Source of the DNA: CAKSEI01 sp964403505
GTDB lineage: Bacteria; Bacillota; Clostridia; Oscillospirales; CAG-272
NCBI GenBank assembly: GCA_964403505.1
Contig: CAYOFP010000005.1
Coordinates: 45,250-109,249 of the forward strand
Direction: 5' to 3'
Length of the DNA stretch: 64,000 nucleotides
Of this stretch, positions 42,166 to 50,162 are shown piece after piece (the first letter of the stretch is position 1; every line of letters begins with the position of its first letter). The position numbers and the translations under genes are program-made. The notes under the pieces were generated by a model, which was not told the origin of the DNA, made no database searches, and worked only from the letters and a program-made list of their open reading frames with translations.

Positions 42166-42576
42166 ATGGAATTAGTTGAAATAGAAACAAAAGAAGATAT
42201 ACTGTGCGCCGCTGAGATCGAAAAGGAGGTAGCGCCCGAGGTCTTTGAGCAGGAGAGGTTAAACGCCTACCTTGACGGCATCGAGCATACCATCCGTTTT
42301 GATATTGAAGCAGGCGCAGAATATTACATCATCGCCGCAGGAGGTCCGATCGGAATTATTTCCGTGAGGAACGAGGGAGATGTACTCACGCTCGAAAAAG
42401 CGGAAATAATAAAAGAGAAACGCCGTATGGGATATTTTAAGCGTGCGCTTAACATCATCACGGAAACGTATGATCCGCCGCTTTTGCGCATCTGCTCATA
42501 TGGCATGGATATCCCGGCAGCTGAGGCGCTCGGCTTTGAAAAGACCGGCGAATACTACACAAAGAGGTACTATTAA
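42166..42576 (+). CDS. Probable small GNAT-like acetyltransferase
   Basis: 136 residues. The central YYIIAAGGPIGIISVRNEGDVLTLEKAEIIKEKRRMGYFKRALNII matches GNAT strands and the acyl-CoA loop (RRMGYFKRAL for the usual RGxGxG, hence weak), and the end ALGFEKTGEYYTKRYY is typical of GNATs. Its substrate is unknown. There is no ribosome site; the promoter puts the transcript start at the ATG. It overlaps hprK by 1 bp (TAATG), so its leaderless translation would also feed hprK. Confidence 0.6.
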   Translation: MELVEIETKEDILCAAEIEKEVAPEVFEQERLNAYLDGIEHTIRFDIEAGAEYYIIAAGGPIGIISVRNEGDVLTLEKAEIIKEKRRMGYFKRALNIITETYDPPLLRICSYGMDIPAAEALGFEKTGEYYTKRYY

Positions 42577-43508
42577 TGGAAAGCACAACATTTATCCTCC
42601 TCACGGATTTTATCAGAGAGTTGTCATTTGAGGTGCTTTATCTGCACGATGAAAACGCACGTATCTGCCGGTCGGATGTCGCACGCCCGGGTCTTCCGCT
42701 GACGGGATTTTTCGACGGATTTGAGGCGGAGCGGATCCAGGTCATAGGACTTATTGAGTCAAAATATTTAGACAGTCTCTCCCCCGAGGAACGGCGAAAG
42801 CATATTTTCGATTATATGGAAAAAAAGCCGGTCTGCCTTATCTTCGCACGGAATATGGAACCTGACCCTGCCTTCATAGAAGCGGCAAAAACATACGGCG
42901 TACCCGTTCTGCGCTCGACGAGGGGCACATCGTCCCTGTATGCGGCAATGGCAGGTCTGTTATCCGTTGAGCTCGCACCGAGCATGACGCAGCACGGTGT
43001 GCTCATCGAGATATACGGCGAGGGCGTACTCATCATAGGCGACTCGGGAATAGGAAAAAGCGAGACCGCCATCGAGCTCGTCAAACGAGGACACCGCCTC
43101 ATCGCCGACGACGCCGTCGAGATAAAACGCGTCTCGGATAAGACCTTAGTCGGGAGCGCACCGAAGCTCATAAAGCATTATATCGAACTCCGCGGTATCG
43201 GTATCGTAGACGTGCGCAGGATATTCGGTATGGGCGCTGTCAAGGAATCCGAAAAAATAGACTTAGTGATCAAACTCGAAAACTGGCAACCCGGAAAGCT
43301 GTACGAGAGACTCGGCTCGGAGGATGAATACACGAATATCATGGGAAATAACATACCCTCGCTTACCATCCCCGTAAAACCCGGACGCAACCTCGCCGTC
43401 ATACTCGAAATAGCGGCGATGAACAACCGCCAAAAGAAAATGGGCTATAATACTGCCCTCGAGCTCGAGAAAAAAATACTGTCACAGGCGATGGAGCAAA
43501 AAGAATGA
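42576..43508 (+). CDS. hprK: HPr kinase/phosphorylase
   Basis: 310 residues. N-terminal domain (1-125) with LPLTGFFDGFEAERIQVIG, then the kinase core: P-loop GDSGIGKSETAIELVKRGHRLIADDAVEI and the family signature LRGIGIVDVRRIFGMGAVKESEKIDLVI, followed by the C-terminal KPGRNLAVILEIAAMNNRQKKMG. It phosphorylates Ser46 of HPr and controls carbon catabolite repression with CcpA. Coupled to the upstream acetyltransferase-like gene. The terminator begins inside the stop codon. Confidence 0.96.
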   Translation: MESTTFILLTDFIRELSFEVLYLHDENARICRSDVARPGLPLTGFFDGFEAERIQVIGLIESKYLDSLSPEERRKHIFDYMEKKPVCLIFARNMEPDPAFIEAAKTYGVPVLRSTRGTSSLYAAMAGLLSVELAPSMTQHGVLIEIYGEGVLIIGDSGIGKSETAIELVKRGHRLIADDAVEIKRVSDKTLVGSAPKLIKHYIELRGIGIVDVRRIFGMGAVKESEKIDLVIKLENWQPGKLYERLGSEDEYTNIMGNNIPSLTIPVKPGRNLAVILEIAAMNNRQKKMGYNTALELEKKILSQAMEQKE

Positions 43509-43532
43509 CGCTGATTTTTATCAGCGTCATTT
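43504..43532 (+). terminator. Terminator of hprK
   Basis: AATGACGCTGA / TCAGCGTCATT; the stop codon lies in the left arm. It shares its stem sequence with the asnA terminator. Confidence 0.7.
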
Positions 43533-43554
43533 CAGTTTGTTGAAAATCGCAAAC

Positions 43555-43587
43555 AAAAACGGTATCGCTCGATACCGTTTTATCTTT
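43555..43587 (+). terminator. Second terminator after hprK
   Basis: ACGGTATCG-CT-CGATACCGT followed by TTTTATCTTT. Confidence 0.7.
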
Positions 43588-43602
43588 ACGCATATATACT
43601 CT

Positions 43603-43692
43603 CCCGGCGCAAGACGGGTCTTGCGCTAATAGAAGTTTTTAAAAGGGGTGTGGGGAAAACTTTTTACCAAAAAGTTTTCCCCACAAAAACCA
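43603..43692 (-). repeat. 90-bp stop-codon-adjacent repeat, copy 2
   Basis: GGCGCAAGACGGGTCTTGCGC and GGGGAAAACTTTTT / AAAAAGTTTTCCCC hairpins in the same order as at 11768-11857. It starts (minus strand) 4 bp after the serpin stop. Confidence 0.65.
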
Positions 43693-43696
43693 TTCA

Positions 43697-44980
43697 CTAT
43701 TCTATATCAGTCACCGTGCCAATAAACAGCGGAAGCGATGTTTTTTCGGCAATTATCATATAAACAAACGGGCGGTCGAGCGTGACGGTATATATTTTTT
43801 CGTCTTCTATAAGAGCTGCCCCGTAACACATTATCGCCGCCGTTACTGCTGCAGCCTTTGTGCCGTTTTCGCTCAGCTCGATATGCGTTTTGTGCAGCAC
43901 ATCGCTGATGTGGACATTGTTGTCATCTATTTCTAAGTCACGCATTTTTGAAAAATCGGCGAGTCTTGCGTCAAACGCATCGGTCATACCGAGGTTTTTC
44001 AACACGTCTACAAGTGATATATCATAGTCATATGTGAATTTCGGCAGGGTCGCATGTACGGTCACGTCACGCTCTGCCTCCTTCACCCGGGAAAGCTTCT
44101 CTCCGTTCAGCGACGCAACGAATGAATCAAAATCGACGTCCTCATTCGGCAGAAGTGCGACAAACGAATATCCCCCCATATAGTGTTTCTTGAAACCGAC
44201 CGCATCATCAAGGCAGATGTATTCGCTCTCTGTCGACTGCATCATATCTACCTCTTTGGTTTCGCCCGATATATCGGTGAATTCCTTTTTTTGCACCTGA
44301 TACTCATTATACTTATCCTTCCATTCAGCGTCAAAGCAAACGGCGTTGATCAGCATGGCGAAAGCATAAGGGTCGATTTGATAGTTATCGTCGAAAAGAC
44401 GTTCTATCATACCGTCGGTATTCTCGTTTACCCACTTGTTTATCTGATTCACGGTCTTTTTGTTTTTCGGCATATTTGCAAATATCTGTGCATTATACAA
44501 ACTCGTGATATCGTCGATATACGACTGTTTGACTTCATCAAAAAACCACGCCGAGTTTGCAATGCCGAGCTTTGCACCCGGCCTGCTTTTCATACTGTTC
44601 ACATAGGAAAAAACACTTTGATTGAAGACATCGAGATCGTCCGTTCCGAACATGCTTATCATCTGCGCCTTTGTTTCTCCCTCGGCTCCGTTCACGGCAA
44701 GAGCGAGCGCCAGCATCGCCGAAAGGGGCGAGACCAGCGTATTTCCGCCCGACGAAGCGTAGGAAAGCCGCAAAAGATTTGCGCTGAAATTTTCATATGA
44801 CGCATCAAAATCTCCGTCTACGCCCATATCGGTAATAGGCTCTGTTGCGGCCACCGGACGGACAGTCGGCGTTTCGTCATTTGGTGCAATTTCCGGCACA
44901 TAAGGCTCTGTCTTTTCCGCACAGGAGCACGCACAAATCAGTATGGCTGATAATAAAATTGCAGATAGTATTCTTTTCAT
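43697..44980 (-). CDS. Secreted serpin lipoprotein
   Basis: 427 residues. A signal with a Cys-rich lipobox (AILICACSC, about 10-20) suggests surface anchoring, then a ~45-residue linker and a complete serpin fold: NTLVSPLSAMLALALAVNGAEGET, LINAVCFDAEWKDKY, YSFVALLPNEDVDF, VHISDVLHKTHIELSENGTKAAAVTAA, and DRPFVYMI. The hinge ENGTKAAAVTAA fits inhibitory serpins; the bond cleaved lies in the following IMCYGAALI, so a small-residue or aromatic-preferring protease is likely. It is the last gene of a sigma-factor operon, 6 bp after the lipoprotein gene. Confidence 0.93.
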   Translation of the reverse strand: MKRILSAILLSAILICACSCAEKTEPYVPEIAPNDETPTVRPVAATEPITDMGVDGDFDASYENFSANLLRLSYASSGGNTLVSPLSAMLALALAVNGAEGETKAQMISMFGTDDLDVFNQSVFSYVNSMKSRPGAKLGIANSAWFFDEVKQSYIDDITSLYNAQIFANMPKNKKTVNQINKWVNENTDGMIERLFDDNYQIDPYAFAMLINAVCFDAEWKDKYNEYQVQKKEFTDISGETKEVDMMQSTESEYICLDDAVGFKKHYMGGYSFVALLPNEDVDFDSFVASLNGEKLSRVKEAERDVTVHATLPKFTYDYDISLVDVLKNLGMTDAFDARLADFSKMRDLEIDDNNVHISDVLHKTHIELSENGTKAAAVTAAIMCYGAALIEDEKIYTVTLDRPFVYMIIAEKTSLPLFIGTVTDIE

Positions 44981-44986
44981 TATAAA

Positions 44987-46168
44987 TCACTCCTTTACCC
45001 AAAAGCTATATGTGAGCGAGCCTGCGTTCATTTTGGCATAAATCCAGGAAACATCGAGAAGATAGATATATCCCGGCTCTACCTCCATTTCGTATCTGTC
45101 AGCCGATATATACTTATAATCGACATATTCCCTCTCGGCATCAGTATTTCCCCATTCACTGTCTTTATATCGGTAAACACCGCTGACGCTGACCTGTATT
45201 TCAAAATCAAGGCTCGCCGTACTGCTTTTACTCACAGGCAGTATGCTTGCGTTTTCCTTGTCATCCAAAGGATGTATGCTGTCGTACAAAATCTCACCGC
45301 ATACTCCGCCTTCTCCGGTCATATAACTCAGGCGGTGCCGGAATTCCCTCGCTTCGACACTTGTTTCCCCGCAAGTGACCGTAAGCGTCGGCATGTCGGT
45401 TCTCTGCTCACGCTCCGATATCACGGAAAGATACGACTTGATCCGCTTAATATCGGATGTATCCTTGCCCTCATCGAGACGGGCGGCGCCCTTATTACAT
45501 TCGACGTACATCTTGCCTAAATTGATACGGTATACATCCCCTAAATTCGCTGTAACGGTCAGCTCTGTTATCAGGTCCTTTGTATTTTCGGTTTTATAAT
45601 CCAGAGAAGCGAGATAGGCGGATATGAAGCTTGCTTCATCGCCCGTAAATTCATGCCCACTTACATATCCCGTTTCTTCATATTCAAGCACGGTACGGTA
45701 AGGCATCTTGTCTTTTTCATCGAGCGACTCGTATATCGCACGTATCTTTTGCGCCTGCCCCTCGGTTAGAGCCTTCTGAGCGCTGCCCGAGCGTGCATAG
45801 TATCTGTCTAAACTTACCCCGTAAGGACCGCCGAACTCTGTCCTCACATAGAAATCCGGACGACACTTACACACATCCTCGTCATATTTCAGATTTGATA
45901 AAATCTCGGTAAGCGCTACCGAGTCGCCGCCCATAAAGGTATAATAGCCGTCCTCGACATAGATGCTCGTCTGAGTATTTCCGCAAAAGGCGTTGATCGG
46001 ATCATCGACTGTGTTTGACCCGTTCACGGCGGCGGTATGACCCTCGCTCACGAGCGTTTTCGCCTCGGGTATTTCATCGTCCGACGGGTCATAGCTCTCT
46101 TCCTTTTCGCAGGAAACAAGACATAACACCGTCGCCAACACCAGAATCAATGCAAATAACCGTCTCAT
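44987..46168 (-). CDS. Lipoprotein of unknown function
   Basis: 393 residues. Lipoprotein signal MRRLFALILVLATVLCLVSC with Cys at 20, then an acidic linker and two similar halves: CRPDFYVRTEFGGPYGVSLDRYYARSG...LTEGQAQKIRAIYESL and TVTANLGDVYRINLGKMYVECNKGAARLDEG...IKRIKSYL, suggesting a duplicated domain. I do not recognise the family. It overlaps the upstream membrane-protein gene by 4 bp and precedes the serpin by 6 bp, so it is part of the same stress or surface operon. Confidence 0.6.
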   Translation of the reverse strand: MRRLFALILVLATVLCLVSCEKEESYDPSDDEIPEAKTLVSEGHTAAVNGSNTVDDPINAFCGNTQTSIYVEDGYYTFMGGDSVALTEILSNLKYDEDVCKCRPDFYVRTEFGGPYGVSLDRYYARSGSAQKALTEGQAQKIRAIYESLDEKDKMPYRTVLEYEETGYVSGHEFTGDEASFISAYLASLDYKTENTKDLITELTVTANLGDVYRINLGKMYVECNKGAARLDEGKDTSDIKRIKSYLSVISEREQRTDMPTLTVTCGETSVEAREFRHRLSYMTGEGGVCGEILYDSIHPLDDKENASILPVSKSSTASLDFEIQVSVSGVYRYKDSEWGNTDAEREYVDYKYISADRYEMEVEPGYIYLLDVSWIYAKMNAGSLTYSFWVKE

Positions 46169-46956
46169 TCTTCCTCCGTTCTCTTGATCAGCTCGGGAAG
46201 CTCCTCCAATTTAAGTGATAGTTTGCCGCTGTTGTTCATAAAACCATCGTGATATACTTTTTCTCTCATAAATCCGTAACTACCAAAAGCTAAAGAATAT
46301 CCGCCTCCGTCCTTCTCCCGGAGGAAGCAGAGCATTCTATTACCCGGCTTACGAATAGAGTCATCCTTTACCGTCAGGGAAAATACATCTCCCTCTTTGA
46401 GCCGTCCTTTATACGGACTGAGCACCCTCAGATAATACGAACACCAAATCTCCTTTTCCCCCGCCTCATTTTCTCCCGATAATCTCGTACTCTTTACGAT
46501 ACTGACAAGCACGATGTCATCTACCGCTTTTATCAGTTCGAACAAAGTCGGCGAAAAAAGGTGATTGGAACAGCTGTAAATGGTTTTATCTCCTAACGTT
46601 TCTCCATCCAGCATCTCCATAGCGAATAAGTCTGAATCCCTTAGCTGAGTATCACCGGCCTCGCTTTCCCGGGGAGACGCATTATCGGAAAGATCACTAT
46701 CCACCCAGTAAATTTCGCCTTTTACCGCATCGCCGGCGTATTCGGCCTCTTGTCCGCCGTATTCAGCCTCTTGCAAAGCAAGTCTGTCTTTGCTGTTACT
46801 CAAAACCGGAATACACACCGCACAGACGAGAATAAGACAGCACATCGGTGTGACGACCGCTGCGAACATGCGTTTTCTTGCCGCGCTCTTTCGCTTCACA
46901 GCGTCGGCACGGCGAAACACCTCGTCGTTTATTTTATCATAATCATATTCTTTCAT
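46165..46956 (-). CDS. Single-pass membrane protein, putative anti-sigma factor
   Basis: 263 residues: a ~30-residue cytoplasmic segment (DYDKINDEVFRRADAVKRKSAARKR), one membrane helix (about 31-50) and an extracytoplasmic domain (LVSIVKSTRLSG ... YLRVLSPYKGRLKEGDVFSLTVKD) that resembles the beta-barrel/OB-like region of many Firmicute proteins beside sigma factors. Size, topology and position directly after an ECF sigma gene (1-bp TAATG overlap) fit an anti-sigma factor, but no ZAS cysteine/histidine motif is present. The role is inferred from context. Confidence 0.6.
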   Translation of the reverse strand: MKEYDYDKINDEVFRRADAVKRKSAARKRMFAAVVTPMCCLILVCAVCIPVLSNSKDRLALQEAEYGGQEAEYAGDAVKGEIYWVDSDLSDNASPRESEAGDTQLRDSDLFAMEMLDGETLGDKTIYSCSNHLFSPTLFELIKAVDDIVLVSIVKSTRLSGENEAGEKEIWCSYYLRVLSPYKGRLKEGDVFSLTVKDDSIRKPGNRMLCFLREKDGGGYSLAFGSYGFMREKVYHDGFMNNSGKLSLKLEELPELIKRTEEE

Positions 46957-47495
46957 TATAGCTCCTCATCTCCCAAACTGTCACGAAGCTCCGCCTTTGC
47001 CCGGTATATCAGATTATATACCTGCTTTTTATTCTTTTTCATTACCTTTGCCGCCTCGTCGTATGTCATATCCTCAAAATATACGAGATACAGCGCCGTA
47101 TAAAGCTCCTGCGGCAGACGATCCATCTCCTCACGCAAGCGTGCGCTGCGCTCCTCTTTTTCGAGGGCCTCTTCCGGCTGCTCGCCTCCTGCGATGTCAT
47201 ATGCCGCATCAAACGACAGACTCTGTCTGCGCCTTACGTGCTTTATGTAGTTCAGTGCCTTATGATGCGCTATCGCGAAAAGGTAGGTTGAAAAAGAATT
47301 TTTGAAATTATATCTTCCCGGATGCAGAACGAGCTCGACGAAGGTATCAATAGCGATATCCTCTGCCGCATCCTCCTGCCTGACATATCCTTTTATAAAA
47401 AAGACGAGACGGGAAAAATATATTTTTTCAAGTTCCTCAAAGGCGGATTCGTCACCGTCAAGATAACGGCGGTAGCTACTTGCACCGTTGTCCAT
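46956..47495 (-). CDS. ECF-type RNA polymerase sigma factor
   Basis: 179 residues. Region 2: AFEELEKIYFSRLVFFIKGYV and EDIAIDTFVELVLHPGRYNFKNSFSTYLFAIAHHKALNYIKH. Region 4: LREEMDRLPQELYTALYLVYFEDMTYDEAAKVMKKNKKQVYNLIYRAKAELR. No region 1.1 or 3, as in group 4 factors. It heads a four-gene operon with a putative anti-sigma factor, a lipoprotein and a serpin. GGAGG lies nine bases before the ATG. Its own promoter is not clear, consistent with autoregulation by a non-sigma-A promoter. Confidence 0.92.
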   Translation of the reverse strand: MDNGASSYRRYLDGDESAFEELEKIYFSRLVFFIKGYVRQEDAAEDIAIDTFVELVLHPGRYNFKNSFSTYLFAIAHHKALNYIKHVRRRQSLSFDAAYDIAGGEQPEEALEKEERSARLREEMDRLPQELYTALYLVYFEDMTYDEAAKVMKKNKKQVYNLIYRAKAELRDSLGDEEL

Positions 47496-47577
47496 ATGCC
47501 CAAATCCTCCGAGTATTTTGCACTCTCTATTACTTATTCAACTGAAATCTGATTTTTACTTACGAAAAATTGAAAAA

Positions 47578-47605
47578 AATCGGCATTTTTTTCTAATGCC
47601 GATTT
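47578..47605 (-). terminator. Terminator of the VTT-domain gene
   Basis: AAATCGGCATT / AATGCCGATTT with TTTTTTCAATTTTT following on the minus strand; it overlaps the gene's stop codon. Confidence 0.8.
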
Positions 47606-48314
47606 ATATCGTTTTTCTTTTACCGTTATGCGCCTGTTTTTTCTTTAATATTATATCATATATCTTTAATCCTATCAGGCTCACGATACCGGTCACGGTA
47701 TACAGGATCGCCGCATGGAGATACCGTCCCTCGCCGAGCATATTGCCGCCGATCGTAGACGAAACGACCGAGGGAAAACGGGCGATCAGCGATATGGAAA
47801 GAAACTCCGACAGCTTTATCTTCGTCAGCGGAGCGAAATACGTCAGCAGGTCCTTCGGCGTGCCGGGAATGATAAAGAGGATGAATACCGTCTTTTTTAA
47901 TCTCGATTCATCATTCAAAAACGAAAAATTACCGAGCTTCTCGAGGGGAACGAAATATTCCACAGCCCTCTTTCCGAGTCTCCTTATTATGACAAAAACC
48001 GCAAATTCACCGAGGGCAAGTCCGATATAACAAAAGAGCGTACCGACCACTGCGCCGAAGGCACAACCCATGCCCGTCTCGATCAGCTCACCGGGAATAA
48101 ATGCGACGAGTATCTGCAAAAACTGCAGTCCCAGCGCAACGAGCCACCCTGCCCAGCCGAAAGAGCCGATAAACTCCTTGACGTCACCGGGCGCAGAGCC
48201 GATCTCGAGAATGCGCTTCGTTATCGCCCATGTGATAACAGCCAATATCGCTATAACAAGCACGAGCACTATAGTGCCGATGATCTTCCGTTTCCTTGAA
48301 TACTGATTTTCCAT
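47604..48314 (-). CDS. TVP38/TMEM64-family (VTT/DedA-like) membrane protein
   Basis: 236 residues with about six hydrophobic segments. The VTT signature is present as FIPGELIETGMGCAFGAVVGTLFCYIGLALGEFAVF and FIIPGTPKDLLTYFAPLTKIKLSEFLSIS, ending in a basic tail. Members act in membrane lipid handling or scrambling; the exact role is unknown. There is no ribosome site: foldback element B ends 10 bp before the ATG, so the element seems to have replaced the natural upstream region. Expression may depend on read-through from the transporter operon. Confidence 0.85.
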   Translation of the reverse strand: MENQYSRKRKIIGTIVLVLVIAILAVITWAITKRILEIGSAPGDVKEFIGSFGWAGWLVALGLQFLQILVAFIPGELIETGMGCAFGAVVGTLFCYIGLALGEFAVFVIIRRLGKRAVEYFVPLEKLGNFSFLNDESRLKKTVFILFIIPGTPKDLLTYFAPLTKIKLSEFLSISLIARFPSVVSSTIGGNMLGEGRYLHAAILYTVTGIVSLIGLKIYDIILKKKQAHNGKRKTI

Positions 48315-48324
48315 ATAAATAGTT

Positions 48325-48592
48325 TAGACAATACAATCAACAAACAATGCGTTTTTCACGCAATTACCGCCGCACCTTGCATCCATCGACGGGAATTGTG
48401 TGAAAAATCTTCGACCTCACACAGTCGAATTCGTTTTCCGACAAGGCAGAGGACGCAGGCAAACTATGCGTTTGTCAAGGACGATAACGCAGTCGGAGGA
48501 CGAATTCGACTGCGCGCGGGGTTCCCCGAAGCGAACGTAGTGAGCTTTGGGGGTTCTGCGGTAGGCACATTGTATGCTGATTGTATTGTCTA
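48325..48592 (+). repeat. Foldback structured element, copy B
   Basis: Outer stem: TAGACAATACAATCA (48325-48339) with TGATTGTATTGTCTA (48578-48592), perfect. The arm at 48422-48512 has a fully paired 21-bp stem, conserved strand 1 (AAGGCAGAGGACGCAG, 48443-48458), an apical hairpin (48459-48475) and conserved strand 2 (CAAGGACGATAACGCA, 48476-48491). A second arm is a TTTTTCACGCAATT / AATTGTGTGAAAAA hairpin. No coding frame is supported. It is opposite in orientation to the flanking genes. Confidence 0.78.
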
Positions 48593-48607
48593 CCGAATAT
48601 CGTTTTT

Positions 48608-49366
48608 TTATATGCTCTCAAGCGACTTTGACAAAAACGCACGGGTCTTTTCCAATCTCGGGTGCTCGAAGATATCCTCAGGCGTTCCCATCTCCTCGAT
48701 GAGTCCGTCCGCCACGAATATCACTTTATCCGAGACATTGCGTGCGAATTCCATCTCGTGCGTTACGACGATCATGGTGCTGTCTCCGCTTTTTAAGGAT
48801 TTTATGACCTTCAGAACCTCGCCGGTAAGCTCGGGGTCGAGCGCCGAGGTCGGCTCGTCAAAGCAGAGAATATCAGGCTCGAGCGCAAGAGCACGGGCGA
48901 TCGCTACACGCTGCTGTTGTCCGCCCGATAGCTGACAGGGGTAGTGGTCTGCACGGTCGGAAAGTCCGACCCGTGCGATAAGCTCATCCGCACGGCGGTC
49001 GATATTCTCCGGCGTGTCGGCTTTGAGCAAAAGCGGTGCAAGCGTGATATTCTTTTTCACCGTATATTGCGGAAAAAGGTTAAACTGCTGAAAAACAAGA
49101 CCGAAATGCAGGCGGTTTTTTCTTATCAGAGAGTCGCTCACTTTGGCGTGCTGACGCCCGGTGTATATCACCTCTCCTCCGACAGAGATACTGCCGCCCT
49201 CCGCAAGCTCTAAGAAATTTAAACAGCGCAACAGCGTCGTCTTGCCTCCGCCCGACGCCCCGATCACAGACAGTACCTCGCCCTTTTCAAGAGAAAAGCT
49301 GATATCTCTCAGCACCTGAGTCCTGCCGAAGCTTTTTGTCAGATTTTTTACTTCAAGAATAGACAT
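48608..49366 (-). CDS. Polar amino acid ABC transporter ATPase
   Basis: 252 residues, GlnQ/HisP type. Walker A GASGGGKTT, Q-loop VFQQFNLFPQYTV, signature LSGGQQQRVAIARAL, Walker B ILCFDEPTSALDPE, switch His in VTHEM. It powers the adjacent permease. Last gene of a binding protein-permease-ATPase operon; 12 bp separate it from the permease gene. Foldback element B begins 15 bp past its stop. Confidence 0.94.
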   Translation of the reverse strand: MSILEVKNLTKSFGRTQVLRDISFSLEKGEVLSVIGASGGGKTTLLRCLNFLELAEGGSISVGGEVIYTGRQHAKVSDSLIRKNRLHFGLVFQQFNLFPQYTVKKNITLAPLLLKADTPENIDRRADELIARVGLSDRADHYPCQLSGGQQQRVAIARALALEPDILCFDEPTSALDPELTGEVLKVIKSLKSGDSTMIVVTHEMEFARNVSDKVIFVADGLIEEMGTPEDIFEHPRLEKTRAFLSKSLESI

Positions 49367-49378
49367 ACCCTTCCTCCG

Positions 49379-50074
49379 TCAATTAAAATAGTCGAGCTTT
49401 TTCTCTATCCAGGTGAAAAAGATCGTGAGAAGTCCGCTGAATAAAAGATAATATATCGCTGTGAAAAACAAAGGCCATATCTGACCGGATATGCCGTGCG
49501 AGCCCTTCATAAACGCCTGACCTGCCCAGATGATCTCCTGCAGGGCGATGATACGTGCAAGCGAGGTATCCTTCACAAGAGTGATGATCTCATTTGACAT
49601 AGGCGGCACGATGCGCTTTATCATTTGCAAAAGCGTTACTTTGAAAAATATCTGACTCCTCGTCATGCCGAGCACCTGCCCTGCCTCCTGCTGACCGTGC
49701 GGAACACCAAGGATGCCGCTCCTGTATATTTCCGAGAAGTAACAGGAGTAATTGAGTATAAAAGCAACACAGGCCGCAATAAACCTGCCCGATTCTCCGC
49801 CGCCCCATATTGCATTACCGAAGACCAGTCCCGGAAAATAATATATGATCAGAAGCTGTATCATAAGCGGCGAGCCGCGCACGATCCACACGAATACCCG
49901 TGTCAAAGCGGACAAGGGCTTAAAGCGTGACATAGAGCCAAACGATATGATAAGTCCGAGGGGGAGCGCACCGAGTAAAGTGACGGCAAAAAGCCTGAGT
50001 GTCTGAATAAAGCCAATATTCAGTGAATTAAATACTATGGGAAACTGTTCTGCAATCGTATTTATAAGATTCAA
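49379..50074 (-). CDS. Polar amino acid ABC transporter permease
   Basis: 231 residues, about five membrane helices, HisMQ/GlnP family. The ATPase-contact loop EAGQVLGMTRSQIFFKVTLLQMIKRIVPPMSNEIITLVKDTSL is typical. It forms the channel for the binding protein encoded upstream. A hairpin (50109-50138) between the two genes should lower its level relative to the binding protein. Confidence 0.94.
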   Translation of the reverse strand: MNLINTIAEQFPIVFNSLNIGFIQTLRLFAVTLLGALPLGLIISFGSMSRFKPLSALTRVFVWIVRGSPLMIQLLIIYYFPGLVFGNAIWGGGESGRFIAACVAFILNYSCYFSEIYRSGILGVPHGQQEAGQVLGMTRSQIFFKVTLLQMIKRIVPPMSNEIITLVKDTSLARIIALQEIIWAGQAFMKGSHGISGQIWPLFFTAIYYLLFSGLLTIFFTWIEKKLDYFN

Positions 50075-50108
50075 AACTATATTATATCCTTTTCTTTATT
50101 GTGCCGCA

Positions 50109-50138
50109 AAAGCAGAGAGCGTTTTACGCCCTCTGCTT
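50109..50138 (-). terminator. Attenuating terminator within the transporter operon
   Basis: AAGCAGAGGGCG-TAAAA-CGCTCTCTGCTT then TTGCGG on the minus strand; a weak T-tract allows partial read-through. Confidence 0.65.
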
Positions 50139-50162
50139 AACCTGCTAAGTTTGTATTTTTCC

